This document shows positions 48,903-56,306 of a stretch of DNA of 64,000 nucleotides, piece by piece. Under the pieces are notes generated by a model, which made no database searches, had not been told where the DNA came from, and saw only the letters and a list, made by a program, of their open reading frames with translations. Every line of letters starts with the position of its first letter. Positions within the stretch are counted from its first letter, which is position 1. Position numbers and translations under genes: made by a program. Source of the DNA: Streptomyces griseoviridis (GTDB taxonomy: Bacteria; Actinomycetota; Actinomycetes; Streptomycetales; Streptomycetaceae). The stretch is from the NCBI GenBank assembly GCA_014649155.1, contig BMSM01000001.1:62001-126000 (forward strand), in the 5' to 3' direction.

Positions 48903-49232
48903 TCAGCGGGCACGCTTCTGTTGGGCGATCTGTTCGAGGTCCTCCAGCGCGGCCCTGAGCGACTCCCGCAGTACTGTCAGCTCCACATCCGGAATGTCCT
49001 GCCGTTGGAGTTCCTCCCCGTCGGTGAGGGAACCGCCGGAGGTGCTGGTGCATGTGCACGAACACGTACATGAGCACGTGCACCCACACCCTGCGGCGGC
49101 CTCCGCCACCACCCGGTTGTCGGCCGCCGCTCTCGCGTCCCCCAGGTACTTGCCCTGGCTGCGGACAACTCCTTGGGGAAGCGCCTGCTCCTCGACCCGG
49201 ACCGTCAGATTGCTGATTCTGTAGTCGGCCAT
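48903..49232 (-). CDS. Candidate RiPP precursor 1, internal CTCS ladder
   Basis: A 109-residue paralogue of the next peptide. It begins MADYRISNLTVRVEEQALPQGVVRS, has an Ala-rich spacer, a ladder CGCTCSCTCSCTC of seven alternating Cys (bases 49050-49088) followed by TSTS, and the C-terminal helix IPDVELTVLRESLRAALEDL. There is no signal peptide and no double-Gly cleavage site near the core. The ATG at 49232 is chosen by alignment; a GTG 24 bases upstream is possible and neither has a strong ribosome site. It is the first gene of the operon. Confidence 0.8.
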   Translation of the reverse strand: MADYRISNLTVRVEEQALPQGVVRSQGKYLGDARAAADNRVVAEAAAGCGCTCSCTCSCTCTSTSGGSLTDGEELQRQDIPDVELTVLRESLRAALEDLEQIAQQKRAR

Positions 49233-49525
49233 GACGATTGCATCTCTGTCTTCCACGCCGGCATGGCGTGCCTTCTCGATTGAGGTGGGTGCTCTTCGTC
49301 CGGGCGGAGCTCCTGGAACGTCCCGAAGACGTCCGCCGGCCGGTACACCCGGTACGTGACGGAGGCTTGCGCTCCCTGGTCACGCGGACGCGTGTGATGA
49401 GCTCATGCGGTGCGTCGTACAGCGGAGTGTCGGCTGTACGGCCGCTCGGGGCTCGTAATCCCCAGCCTAGTTGGGTGTTCCGGCGCTGTCCTGTCGAGCC
49501 GCTGCCCGGCGAGTGCCGTCCGTCG
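49233..49525. other. Upstream region of the RiPP operon
   Basis: A 293-base gap between the first precursor gene and the stop of the AbiEi-like gene. It must contain the operon promoter. I see no transport, protease or regulator gene and no convincing -35/-10 pair. Confidence 0.5.
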
Positions 49526-50584
49526 TCACCGCGGCAGCACGACGACGTACGAGGCCGGTTCCCGGTCGTTCGCCGCCATCAACGCCGTGCGGACGACCAC
49601 CGCCTGGTGTTCCGGGCAGTCCCGGAGTTTGCGCGGCGTGAGGTGGACGACCGTGATGCCCAGCCCCTCCAGGCGTTCCCGCTGGGCCGCGTACCGGGCC
49701 CACAGCGCGTCGTCGTCCTGGCGGTGGGCGCGGGTGTCCAGCGCCACCGCCACCGCCTGCTCGGGCCAGTACGCGTCGAGGCCGCCGAGGGAGGGGCCGC
49801 CGGGCAGCCGCAGGTCGACGTTCCACACCGGCTCGGGCAGGCCGTACTCGCGCACCATCCGGTAGAGCCGCTCCTCCGCGAGGGCCCGCCCCTCGGCGAC
49901 CAGCGACTCCACCGCGTCCACCACGTGCGGCCGGCTCAGCAGCCGCGCCCGCCGCAGCTCCCGTACCACCGCCGCCGGCTCGCAGTGCCCGCCGCGCACC
50001 GCCTCCGTCAGCAGCCGCCGCACCGGCCCGGGGTCGGTCAGGCCGGCCACGGCGTCGGCCAGGGCGCGGGCGACCGGGGCCACGGGCACGCCGGTGACGG
50101 TCCGGGCCCCCGGCAGCGCCGCCGTGCGGACGATCCGCGCGCAGCCGGCCGAGCGCAGCCGGCGCTGCCGGGGCACCAGGACGTCGATGACGTCCAGGGA
50201 CGGCAGCGGGGGAGCGCCGGCGACGCCGTGCAGGGTCAGTGCGGCCAGACCCGTGATCATCGCCTCGGACCGGTCGGGCCCGGACCCGTCGCCCGGTCCG
50301 GGCTGGGCGGGGACGGCACCCGGGGCCCGCTCCCGCGCCGCGTACAGCAGCACGGCGTGCAGCCGCTCCTGGCTGGTCGGCGGGCCCGGCCGGAGCAGGA
50401 CGACGCCGGGCAGGAGCTGCTGCCAGGGGCCGCCGGGCCGGCAGTGCTCGGCGGTCTCGGCGGCCGTCACGCCGTACGCGCGCAGCCGGGCCGAGGTGAG
50501 CAGCCGTTCCGGGCCGGTGACCAGGTCGTGCGGCGGGCGGGGGGAGAGCGGGGTGTCGTGCGTCATGACGGGGACGTTGCCCAT
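49526..50584 (-). CDS. AbiEi-like protein with DUF559-like C-terminus
   Basis: A 352-residue soluble protein. The N-terminal winged-helix resembles AbiEi antitoxins (LLTSARLRAYGVTAAETAEHC, LLPGVVLLRPG). The middle is helical, and the C-terminal part (WNVDLRLPGGPSLGGLDAYWPEQAVAVALD, LEGLGITVVHLTPRKLRD) looks like the DUF559/Vsr nuclease-like fold with its D...D/E...H positions only partly clear. AbiEi normally pairs with the toxin AbiEii; no such gene is adjacent. Many actinobacterial orphans of this type exist with unknown function. Confidence 0.75.
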   Translation of the reverse strand: MGNVPVMTHDTPLSPRPPHDLVTGPERLLTSARLRAYGVTAAETAEHCRPGGPWQQLLPGVVLLRPGPPTSQERLHAVLLYAARERAPGAVPAQPGPGDGSGPDRSEAMITGLAALTLHGVAGAPPLPSLDVIDVLVPRQRRLRSAGCARIVRTAALPGARTVTGVPVAPVARALADAVAGLTDPGPVRRLLTEAVRGGHCEPAAVVRELRRARLLSRPHVVDAVESLVAEGRALAEERLYRMVREYGLPEPVWNVDLRLPGGPSLGGLDAYWPEQAVAVALDTRAHRQDDDALWARYAAQRERLEGLGITVVHLTPRKLRDCPEHQAVVVRTALMAANDREPASYVVVLPR

Positions 50585-50672
50585 GTCCGATCCGTCCGTT
50601 AACCACTGTTACAAGTCCGACACCAAACCTGGACAGAACAGCCCTGAAGGACGCGTGTTCGGATACCGGAAA

Positions 50673-50702
50673 CCCCTGGCCCGCTCGGGTGGTGGCCAGG
50701 GG
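50673..50702. terminator. Hairpin downstream of second pepN
   Basis: Arms CCCCTGGCC and GGCCAGGGG form a perfect 9-bp stem with a 12-base loop, about 60 bases past the pepN stop on the minus strand. Confidence 0.6.
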
Positions 50703-50759
50703 TCACGGGTTTGACCGTAACGATCACGGAACGCCAGATCGTTGGCCAGAGATAGGTGG

Positions 50760-53348
50760 CTACCCGGCCGCCGCGTCGCACGCCTGTCCGCGCAGCGCCC
50801 GCGCCAGGTCGTCCCGCGTCTCCAGCACCAGCCGCCGCAGCGCGGGCGCCGCCCCCTCGTGGGCGGCGAGCCAGGCGTCGGTCGCCGCCAGCGTGTCCGG
50901 CGAGTCCTGGAGCGCCGGGAACAGCCCCCGGACCACGTCCATGCCGATCTGGATGGACCGCTCGCCCCACACCCGCTCGATCGCGGCGAAGTACTTCTCC
51001 GCGTACGGCGCGATCAGCTCCCGCTGCGTGGGCTGCGCGAAGCCCGAGATCGTCGCCTCGACCAGGGCGTTGGACAGCGCGTCCGACTCCACCACCTGCG
51101 CCCACGCCTGCGCCTTGACCGCCGCCGACGGCCGGGCGGCCAGGCAGCGGACCTGGTGCCGCTTGCCGGAGGCGGTGTCGTCCCGGGTGAGTTCGGCGGC
51201 CAGCTCCTTCTCGCCGGCCACGCCGTGCACCGCGAGCGCCTCCAGGAAGGTCCAGCGCAGCTCCTGGTCGACGTCCAGCCCCGGTACGGCGTCGCCGTCG
51301 CCGTCCAGCAGCGCGGTCAGCAGCTCGAAGGCGGCCGGGCCGTCGGCCACGTGCGCGAAGAACCGCGCCCAGGCGAGCTGCCGCTCGCTGCCCGGCTCGG
51401 CGGCCGTCAGCCGCCGCCGGGCCCCCTCGGAGAGCCGCCGCCCGGCCTCGCCCCGCCGCTCGGGCGCGGTGTAGTGCACGGCCGCCGACTCCGCCCAGGC
51501 GTGCAGCATCTGGAGCACGCCGATGTCGGTCTCCCGCTCCCCGAACCGCAGCACCAGGTCGATGAAGTCCCGGGCCGGCAGCAGCGCGTCCCGGGTCATG
51601 TTCCACAGCGCCGACCAGCACAGCGCGCGGGCCAGCGGGTCGGTCATGTCACCGAGCGCGGCGCGCAGCGTGGCCAGCGAGGTCGCGTCGAAGCGGATCT
51701 TGCAGTACGTCAGGTCGTCGTCGTTGACCAGCACCAGCTCCGGCGCCTGCTCCCCGGCCAGCCCGGTGACGACCGTACGCGGCCCGTCCACGTCCGCCTC
51801 CGCCCGCGCGTACCGCTCCAGCGCGCCGCCCTCGCCACGGCGGTACAGCCCGATCGCCACCCGGTGCGGACGCAGTTCGGGGTGCGACTCGGCGGCCTCC
51901 TGCACCACCGCCAGCTCGTCGATCCGCCCGTCGGTGGTGAGCAGCACCTGCGGGGTGAGGGAGTTGACCCCGGCCGTCTGGAGCCAGGACCGCGCCCAGG
52001 CGGACATGTCCCGCCCGCTGGTCTCCTCCAGCACCGCCAGCAGGTCGCCGAGGCGCGTGTTGCCGTACGCGTGCCGCTTGAAGTAGCGCCGGGCACCCTC
52101 CAGGAACGCGTCCTGGCCGACGTACGCCACGAGCTGCTTGAGGACGGAGGCGCCCTTGGCGTACGTGATGCCGTCGAAGTTGAGCTTGGCGTCCTCCAGG
52201 TCGCGGATGTCGGCCGTGATCGGATGCGTGGAGGGGAGCTGGTCGGCGCGGTACGCCCAGGCCTTGCGGCGGTTGGCGAAGGTGATCCAGGCGTCCTTGA
52301 ACCGGGTCGCGCCGACGTTGGCGAAGGCGCCCATGAAGTCCGCGAAGGACTCCTTCAGCCACAGGTCGTCCCACCACTCCATGGTGACCAGGTCGCCGAA
52401 CCACATGTGCGCCATCTCGTGCAGGATCGTGTTGGCGCGGCCCTCGTACGACGACCGGGTCACCTTCCCGCGGAAGATGTACTCCTCGCGGAAGGTCACC
52501 AGGCCCGGGTTCTCCATCGCGCCGAGGTTGTACTCGGGCACGAACGCCTGGTCGTACTTGCCGAACGGGTACGGGTAATCGAAGTGGTCGTGGAAGAAGT
52601 CCAGGCCCTGCTTGGTGATCAGGAAGACGTCGTCGGCGTCGAAGTGCGGCGCCAGCCCCTTGCGGCACAGCGCGCCGAGCGGGACGCGCAGCCGCGTCCC
52701 GTCCGCGAGGGTCCGCTCGTAGGTGTCGGTCACATAGTGGTACGGCCCCGCGACCACGCAGGTGATGTACGTCGAGATCGGCTTCGTCTCCGCGAACCGC
52801 CACACCCCGTCGGCGCGCTCCCCGGCGCCGCCCGACCACACCGTCCACTCCTCGGGCGCCCGCACCTCGAAGCGGAACGGTGCCTTCAGGTCGGGCTGCT
52901 CGAAGTTGGCGAAGACCCGGCGCGCGTCGGCCGGCTCGTACTGCGTGTACAGGTAGACCTCGCCGTCCTCCGGGTCGACGAACCGGTGCAGGCCCTCGCC
53001 GGTGCGGGAGTACGCGCACCGGGCGTCGACCACCAGCTCGTTGTCGGCGGCCAGGTCCTCCAGGACGATCCGGGAGCCGTCGAACACCTCGCTCGGGTCG
53101 AGGTCGCGGCCGTTGAGGGACACGGCGGTCACGGCCGGCGCGATCAGGTCGGCGAAGCTGGACGCGCCCGGCTCGTTGCAGCGGAAGCGGATCGTGGTGA
53201 CGGACCGGAAGGTGCGCGGCCCGTTCCCGTGGTGCTCGCCCACCGCCGAGCGGACGTCGAGGGACACCTCGTAGCCGTCGACGGAGAGCAGGGCGGCCCG
53301 CTCCCGGGCCTCGTCACGGGACAGATTCTCACCGGGCACGGGCGGCAC
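50760..53348 (-). CDS. pepN: Aminopeptidase N (M1 family), copy 2
   Basis: An 862-residue paralogue of the enzyme at 27649-30219 with the same order: N-terminal beta domain, GAMENPGLVT, zinc site HEMAHMWFGDLV with third ligand Glu in KESFA, and a helical C-terminal domain. Both share the opening block NLSRDEARERAALLSVDGYE-like and the ending DAAAG. Cytoplasmic aminopeptidase; the two may differ in substrate range or in growth-phase expression. It is divergent from the DsbA-family gene. Confidence 0.95.
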   Translation of the reverse strand: MPPVPGENLSRDEARERAALLSVDGYEVSLDVRSAVGEHHGNGPRTFRSVTTIRFRCNEPGASSFADLIAPAVTAVSLNGRDLDPSEVFDGSRIVLEDLAADNELVVDARCAYSRTGEGLHRFVDPEDGEVYLYTQYEPADARRVFANFEQPDLKAPFRFEVRAPEEWTVWSGGAGERADGVWRFAETKPISTYITCVVAGPYHYVTDTYERTLADGTRLRVPLGALCRKGLAPHFDADDVFLITKQGLDFFHDHFDYPYPFGKYDQAFVPEYNLGAMENPGLVTFREEYIFRGKVTRSSYEGRANTILHEMAHMWFGDLVTMEWWDDLWLKESFADFMGAFANVGATRFKDAWITFANRRKAWAYRADQLPSTHPITADIRDLEDAKLNFDGITYAKGASVLKQLVAYVGQDAFLEGARRYFKRHAYGNTRLGDLLAVLEETSGRDMSAWARSWLQTAGVNSLTPQVLLTTDGRIDELAVVQEAAESHPELRPHRVAIGLYRRGEGGALERYARAEADVDGPRTVVTGLAGEQAPELVLVNDDDLTYCKIRFDATSLATLRAALGDMTDPLARALCWSALWNMTRDALLPARDFIDLVLRFGERETDIGVLQMLHAWAESAAVHYTAPERRGEAGRRLSEGARRRLTAAEPGSERQLAWARFFAHVADGPAAFELLTALLDGDGDAVPGLDVDQELRWTFLEALAVHGVAGEKELAAELTRDDTASGKRHQVRCLAARPSAAVKAQAWAQVVESDALSNALVEATISGFAQPTQRELIAPYAEKYFAAIERVWGERSIQIGMDVVRGLFPALQDSPDTLAATDAWLAAHEGAAPALRRLVLETRDDLARALRGQACDAAAG

Positions 53349-53498
53349 TCCCTCGGATCGCAGGACGTGTGTTCAGGATGTGGACAGCACCGATCCTGCC
53401 ATGTGCCCCTGACGGCGCCCAGCCGGGGAATGGCCGGTGCGGGCGGTGGTGTTCCATGGGGGGACCACCTGCCACGACGCGCCGCCCCGAGGAGAGAC

Positions 53499-54137
53499 AT
53501 GCCGGAGAAGACCCCCGTCGATTTCTGGTTCGACCCGCTGTGCCCCTGGGCCTGGATGACCTCCCGCTGGGTGCTGGAGGTGGAGAAGGTCCGGGACATC
53601 CAGGTGCGCTGGCACGTGATGAGCCTGGCCGTCCTCAACGAGGACAAGCTCGACGACCTCCCCGAGGAGTACCGCGAGATGCTCGCGACCAAGGCATGGG
53701 GCCCGGTCCGTGTCGTCATCGCCGCCCAGGAGGAGCACGGTCCCGAGGTCCTCGGCGACCTGTACACCGCGCTCGGCACCCGCTTCCACAACCAGGGCGA
53801 GGGCCCCACCAAGGAGGCGACCGCCGCCGCGCTGGAGGACGCCGGGCTGCCCCAGTCCCTCCTGGACCACTGGGACGACACCCCCTACGAGCCGCAGCTG
53901 CGCGCCTCCCACAAGGAGGGCATCGACAAGGTCGGCCAGGAGGTCGGCACCCCCGTCATCGCCGTCCCCGGCGCCGACGGCGAGCAGCTCGCCTTCTTCG
54001 GCCCGGTCGTCACCCCCGCCCCCAAGGGCGAGGAGGCGGCCCGCCTCTGGGACGGCACCCTCGCGGTCGCCTCCGTCCCCGGCTTCTACGAGATCAAGCG
54101 CACCCGCACCAAGGGGCCGGACTTCTCCAACCTCTAG
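53499..54137 (+). CDS. DsbA-family protein, Rv2466c-like
   Basis: A 212-residue thioredoxin-fold protein. The active site is in WFDPLCPWAWMTSRW (residues about 10-24), the helical insert is at 60-130, and the cis-Pro segment is GTPVIAVPG. It belongs to the mycothiol-dependent nitroreductase Rv2466c group. The mycobacterial enzyme has CPWC; here the second Cys is Ala, giving a monothiol CPWA site, compatible with a mixed disulfide to mycothiol but not a classic dithiol exchange. ATG with GGAGAG upstream. Confidence 0.9.
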   Translation: MPEKTPVDFWFDPLCPWAWMTSRWVLEVEKVRDIQVRWHVMSLAVLNEDKLDDLPEEYREMLATKAWGPVRVVIAAQEEHGPEVLGDLYTALGTRFHNQGEGPTKEATAAALEDAGLPQSLLDHWDDTPYEPQLRASHKEGIDKVGQEVGTPVIAVPGADGEQLAFFGPVVTPAPKGEEAARLWDGTLAVASVPGFYEIKRTRTKGPDFSNL

Positions 54138-54140
54138 GGA

Positions 54141-54320
54141 GGGCCTGTCGTCCGGATGACGCCGCGGACGCGGGGCCTGGCACGCGTACCTGCCGCGTTG
54201 TCGTCACTCGCCGACGCTCCGCGGCGGCTCCCTCCTCCGCCTCGCGTCCGCACGCACCAGGGCCCGCTCACCGGCGCGGGGAAGGCGCCGCCGATTTCCG
54301 CGACCTGATCCGACAGGCCC
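54141..54320. repeat. 180-bp segment bounded by 10-bp inverted repeats
   Basis: GGGCCTGTCG (54141-54150) and CGACAGGCCC (54311-54320) are perfect inverted ends, followed inward by GGAT/ATC-like extension. The inside is non-coding. The form suggests a small non-autonomous element or transposon remnant, although I see no target-site duplication and no transposase. Confidence 0.45.
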
Positions 54321-54369
54321 TGGGCACGCACGCCTCCAGGCACGCACAGCCCCCGCGGGCGGGCGCCGG

Positions 54370-55338
54370 TCAGGCCGGTGTCCGCCCGCGCACCCGCCGG
54401 CCGACCACCGCGGCGGCGGCCCGCGCCGCCTTCTCGGCCACCGCCCGCGAGGTGCCGCCCAGGTGCGGTGTGAGGATCACCCGGTCGGAGAGGCCCCGCA
54501 GCCGCGCCCCCGGCGGCAGCGGCTCCCGGGCGTGGCAGTCCAGCGCCGCCATCGCCACCCGCCCGCTCTCCAGCGCGTCGCCCAGCGCGTCCTCGTCCAG
54601 CAGCGTGCCCTGTGCCGTGTTCACGACCACCGCGCCGCGCGGCAGCAGGCCCAGCTCGCGGGCTCCGACCAGGACCGGTGCGCCGGGCGCCGGACGGGCG
54701 TGCAGGGTGAGGACCCGGGAGCGGGCCAGCAGGTCGTCCAGCCGGGACACCCGCAGCCCGTGGATCTCGCCGCGCGCCTCCGGGTCGTACACCATCACCT
54801 GCGCGCCGAACGCGCACAGTACCCGGGCCACCCGGCCGCCCACCGCCCCGTGCCCCACCACGCCGACGGGGAGGTCCTCCAGCTCCAGGCCGCCGTGTTC
54901 CCGGGCGTGCCGGGCCGCCGCCGTCCAGTCGCCGGCGAGGAGCAGCTCGTGGGCGCGCGGGATGCGGCGCAGCGCCGACAGCATCAGGCCGAGCGTGTAC
55001 TCGGCGGTGGCGGCGGCCTCGCTGCCGGGCGTACGGCGGACCGTGACCCCGCGCCGCCCGGCCGCGGCCAGGTCGACGCCGGGCGGGCCGCCCCGGCAGA
55101 CCACGACCAGCCGCAGCGCCGGGCAGGACGCCAGCACCCGGGCGGTGACCGGGGTGGTGCGGGTGATCAGGACCTCGGTGTCCGTCCCCAGCGCCCCGGA
55201 CAGCTCGTCCTCGCCGGCCGACGTCAGTTCCCGCAGTTCCAGCGGGCGCCCGCGCAGTTCCTCGCCGACCGCCCGGGCGATCAGCGCCGCCGGGACGACC
55301 TCGTCACCGGCGGCCACGACACGTAACGGATCGCTCAT
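54370..55338 (-). CDS. D-isomer specific 2-hydroxyacid dehydrogenase
   Basis: A 322-residue oxidoreductase. The Rossmann motif VGVVGHGAVGGRVARVL near residue 155 binds NAD(P). Catalytic positions are Arg in LTLHARPAPG, Glu in AMAALDCHAREPLPPG (Glu/Asp segment) and His in ILTPHLGGTS. It converts 2-keto acids to D-2-hydroxyacids or the reverse; members include phosphoglycerate and glyoxylate reductases, but the substrate is open. Start at ATG MSDPLRV; the frame extends upstream without family similarity. Confidence 0.9.
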   Translation of the reverse strand: MSDPLRVVAAGDEVVPAALIARAVGEELRGRPLELRELTSAGEDELSGALGTDTEVLITRTTPVTARVLASCPALRLVVVCRGGPPGVDLAAAGRRGVTVRRTPGSEAAATAEYTLGLMLSALRRIPRAHELLLAGDWTAAARHAREHGGLELEDLPVGVVGHGAVGGRVARVLCAFGAQVMVYDPEARGEIHGLRVSRLDDLLARSRVLTLHARPAPGAPVLVGARELGLLPRGAVVVNTAQGTLLDEDALGDALESGRVAMAALDCHAREPLPPGARLRGLSDRVILTPHLGGTSRAVAEKAARAAAAVVGRRVRGRTPA

Positions 55339-55415
55339 CCTACGGACGGTGCGCGCGCCGCGGTCCGCCGTCAATCCCCGGAACCGGCCAGAGCGGCACC
55401 GGGAAGCGCACGGGA

Positions 55416-55446
55416 GACCCCCGCGAGTCACGTCCTCGCGGGGGTC
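55416..55446 (-). terminator. Terminator downstream of sodF
   Basis: A perfect 12-bp stem GACCCCCGCGAG / CTCGCGGGGGTC with a seven-base loop lies 72 bases past the sodF stop on the minus strand. Confidence 0.85.
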
Positions 55447-55517
55447 CCCCTTCTGCCGCCCGCCGTCGTGAAGGGTGAGAAGACGATCACGAGGCGGGAC
55501 GCATCACGGCGGCCCGG

Positions 55518-56165
55518 TCAGGGCGCCAGCAGCAGGACGTCCGCGCGCGACTTCGCCGCCGCGTACCGCCGGGCCACGTCCTGCCAGTCGACGACGGCCC
55601 ACATGGCCTCGATGAAGTCGACCTTCTGGTTCTTGTACTGCAGGTAGAAGGCGTGCTCCCAGGCGTCGAAGACCAGGATCGGCACCGAGCCCTGGCCGAC
55701 GTTGCCCTGGTGGTCGTAGACCTGCTCGACGATCAGCCGGCCGCTGAGCGGCTCATAGGCGAGGACGCCCCAGCCGGAGCCCTGGGTGGTCGCGGCGGCC
55801 TTGGTGAGCTGTGCCTTGAATCCGGCGAAGGAGCCGAAGGACCCGGTGATGGCGTCCGCCAGGTCACCCACCCCGTCGGCGGCCAGCGGCTCGCCGCCGC
55901 CGTCCTTCGGACCGGTCATGTTCTGCCAGTAGATCGAGTGCAGGATGTGCCCGGAGAGGTGGAAACCGAGGTTCTTCTCCAGGCCGTTGATCGAGCCCCA
56001 CTGCTCCTTGTCGCGGGCCTCGGCGAGCTGCTCCAGGGTGTCGTTGGCGCCCTTCACATAGGCCGCGTGGTGCTTGTCGTGGTGCAGCTCGATGATCTCG
56101 GGACTGATCACCGGGGCCAGCGCGGAGTAGTCGTACGGCAGTTCCGGAAGCGTGTAGACGGGCAT
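55518..56165 (-). CDS. sodF: Iron superoxide dismutase
   Basis: A 215-residue Fe/Mn-type dismutase that converts superoxide to O2 and H2O2. Ligands: His in [12 protein letters not shown], His in GHILHSIYW, and Asp/His in [13 protein letters not shown]. Gln in [12 protein letters not shown] is placed as in Fe forms. In Streptomyces this gene is repressed by Nur with nickel, when the nickel enzyme SodN takes over. A Nur-like box lies just upstream. Confidence 0.94.
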   Translation of the reverse strand: MPVYTLPELPYDYSALAPVISPEIIELHHDKHHAAYVKGANDTLEQLAEARDKEQWGSINGLEKNLGFHLSGHILHSIYWQNMTGPKDGGGEPLAADGVGDLADAITGSFGSFAGFKAQLTKAAATTQGSGWGVLAYEPLSGRLIVEQVYDHQGNVGQGSVPILVFDAWEHAFYLQYKNQKVDFIEAMWAVVDWQDVARRYAAAKSRADVLLLAP

Positions 56166-56192
56166 GGCGGATCGATCCCCTCCGACCTCTTA

Positions 56193-56208
56193 TTGCACAA
56201 AGCTTGCA
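56193..56208. promoter_or_regulatory. Nur-like box upstream of sodF
   Basis: Two TTGCA elements at 56193-56197 and 56204-56208 are spaced 11 bases, resembling the tandem TTGCAA-N5-TTGCAA form I recall for the Streptomyces nickel regulator Nur. It lies 28 bases from the sodF start codon. Confidence 0.55.
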
Positions 56209-56256
56209 GGTGCACGCTAGCAGCAGAAAGGTCTCGGGGAGGCCGGGCGCGCGAAA

Positions 56257-56295
56257 ACGGCCCCCGCGCGGAAATGTCCTCCACGCGGGGGCCGT
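56257..56295 (-). terminator. Terminator downstream of amino-acid permease
   Basis: A 12-bp stem ACGGCCCCCGCG / CGCGGGGGCCGT with a 15-base loop; it ends transcripts of the permease gene on the minus strand. Confidence 0.82.
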
Positions 56296-56306
56296 CCGTA
56301 CGGTGG

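Noticed and set aside
48514..49232. Metallothionein-type metal-binding proteins
   Set aside because: Alternating Cys could bind metal, but strict Thr/Ser alternation, paralogy and coupling to kinase/lyase/LanC genes favour a RiPP substrate; kept as an alternative only.
50673..50702. tRNA gene
   Set aside because: The stem-loop lacks the conserved T-loop, anticodon arm and acceptor pairing; it fits a terminator.
54141..54320. Intact insertion sequence
   Set aside because: Only 180 bp, no transposase frame and no target duplication.
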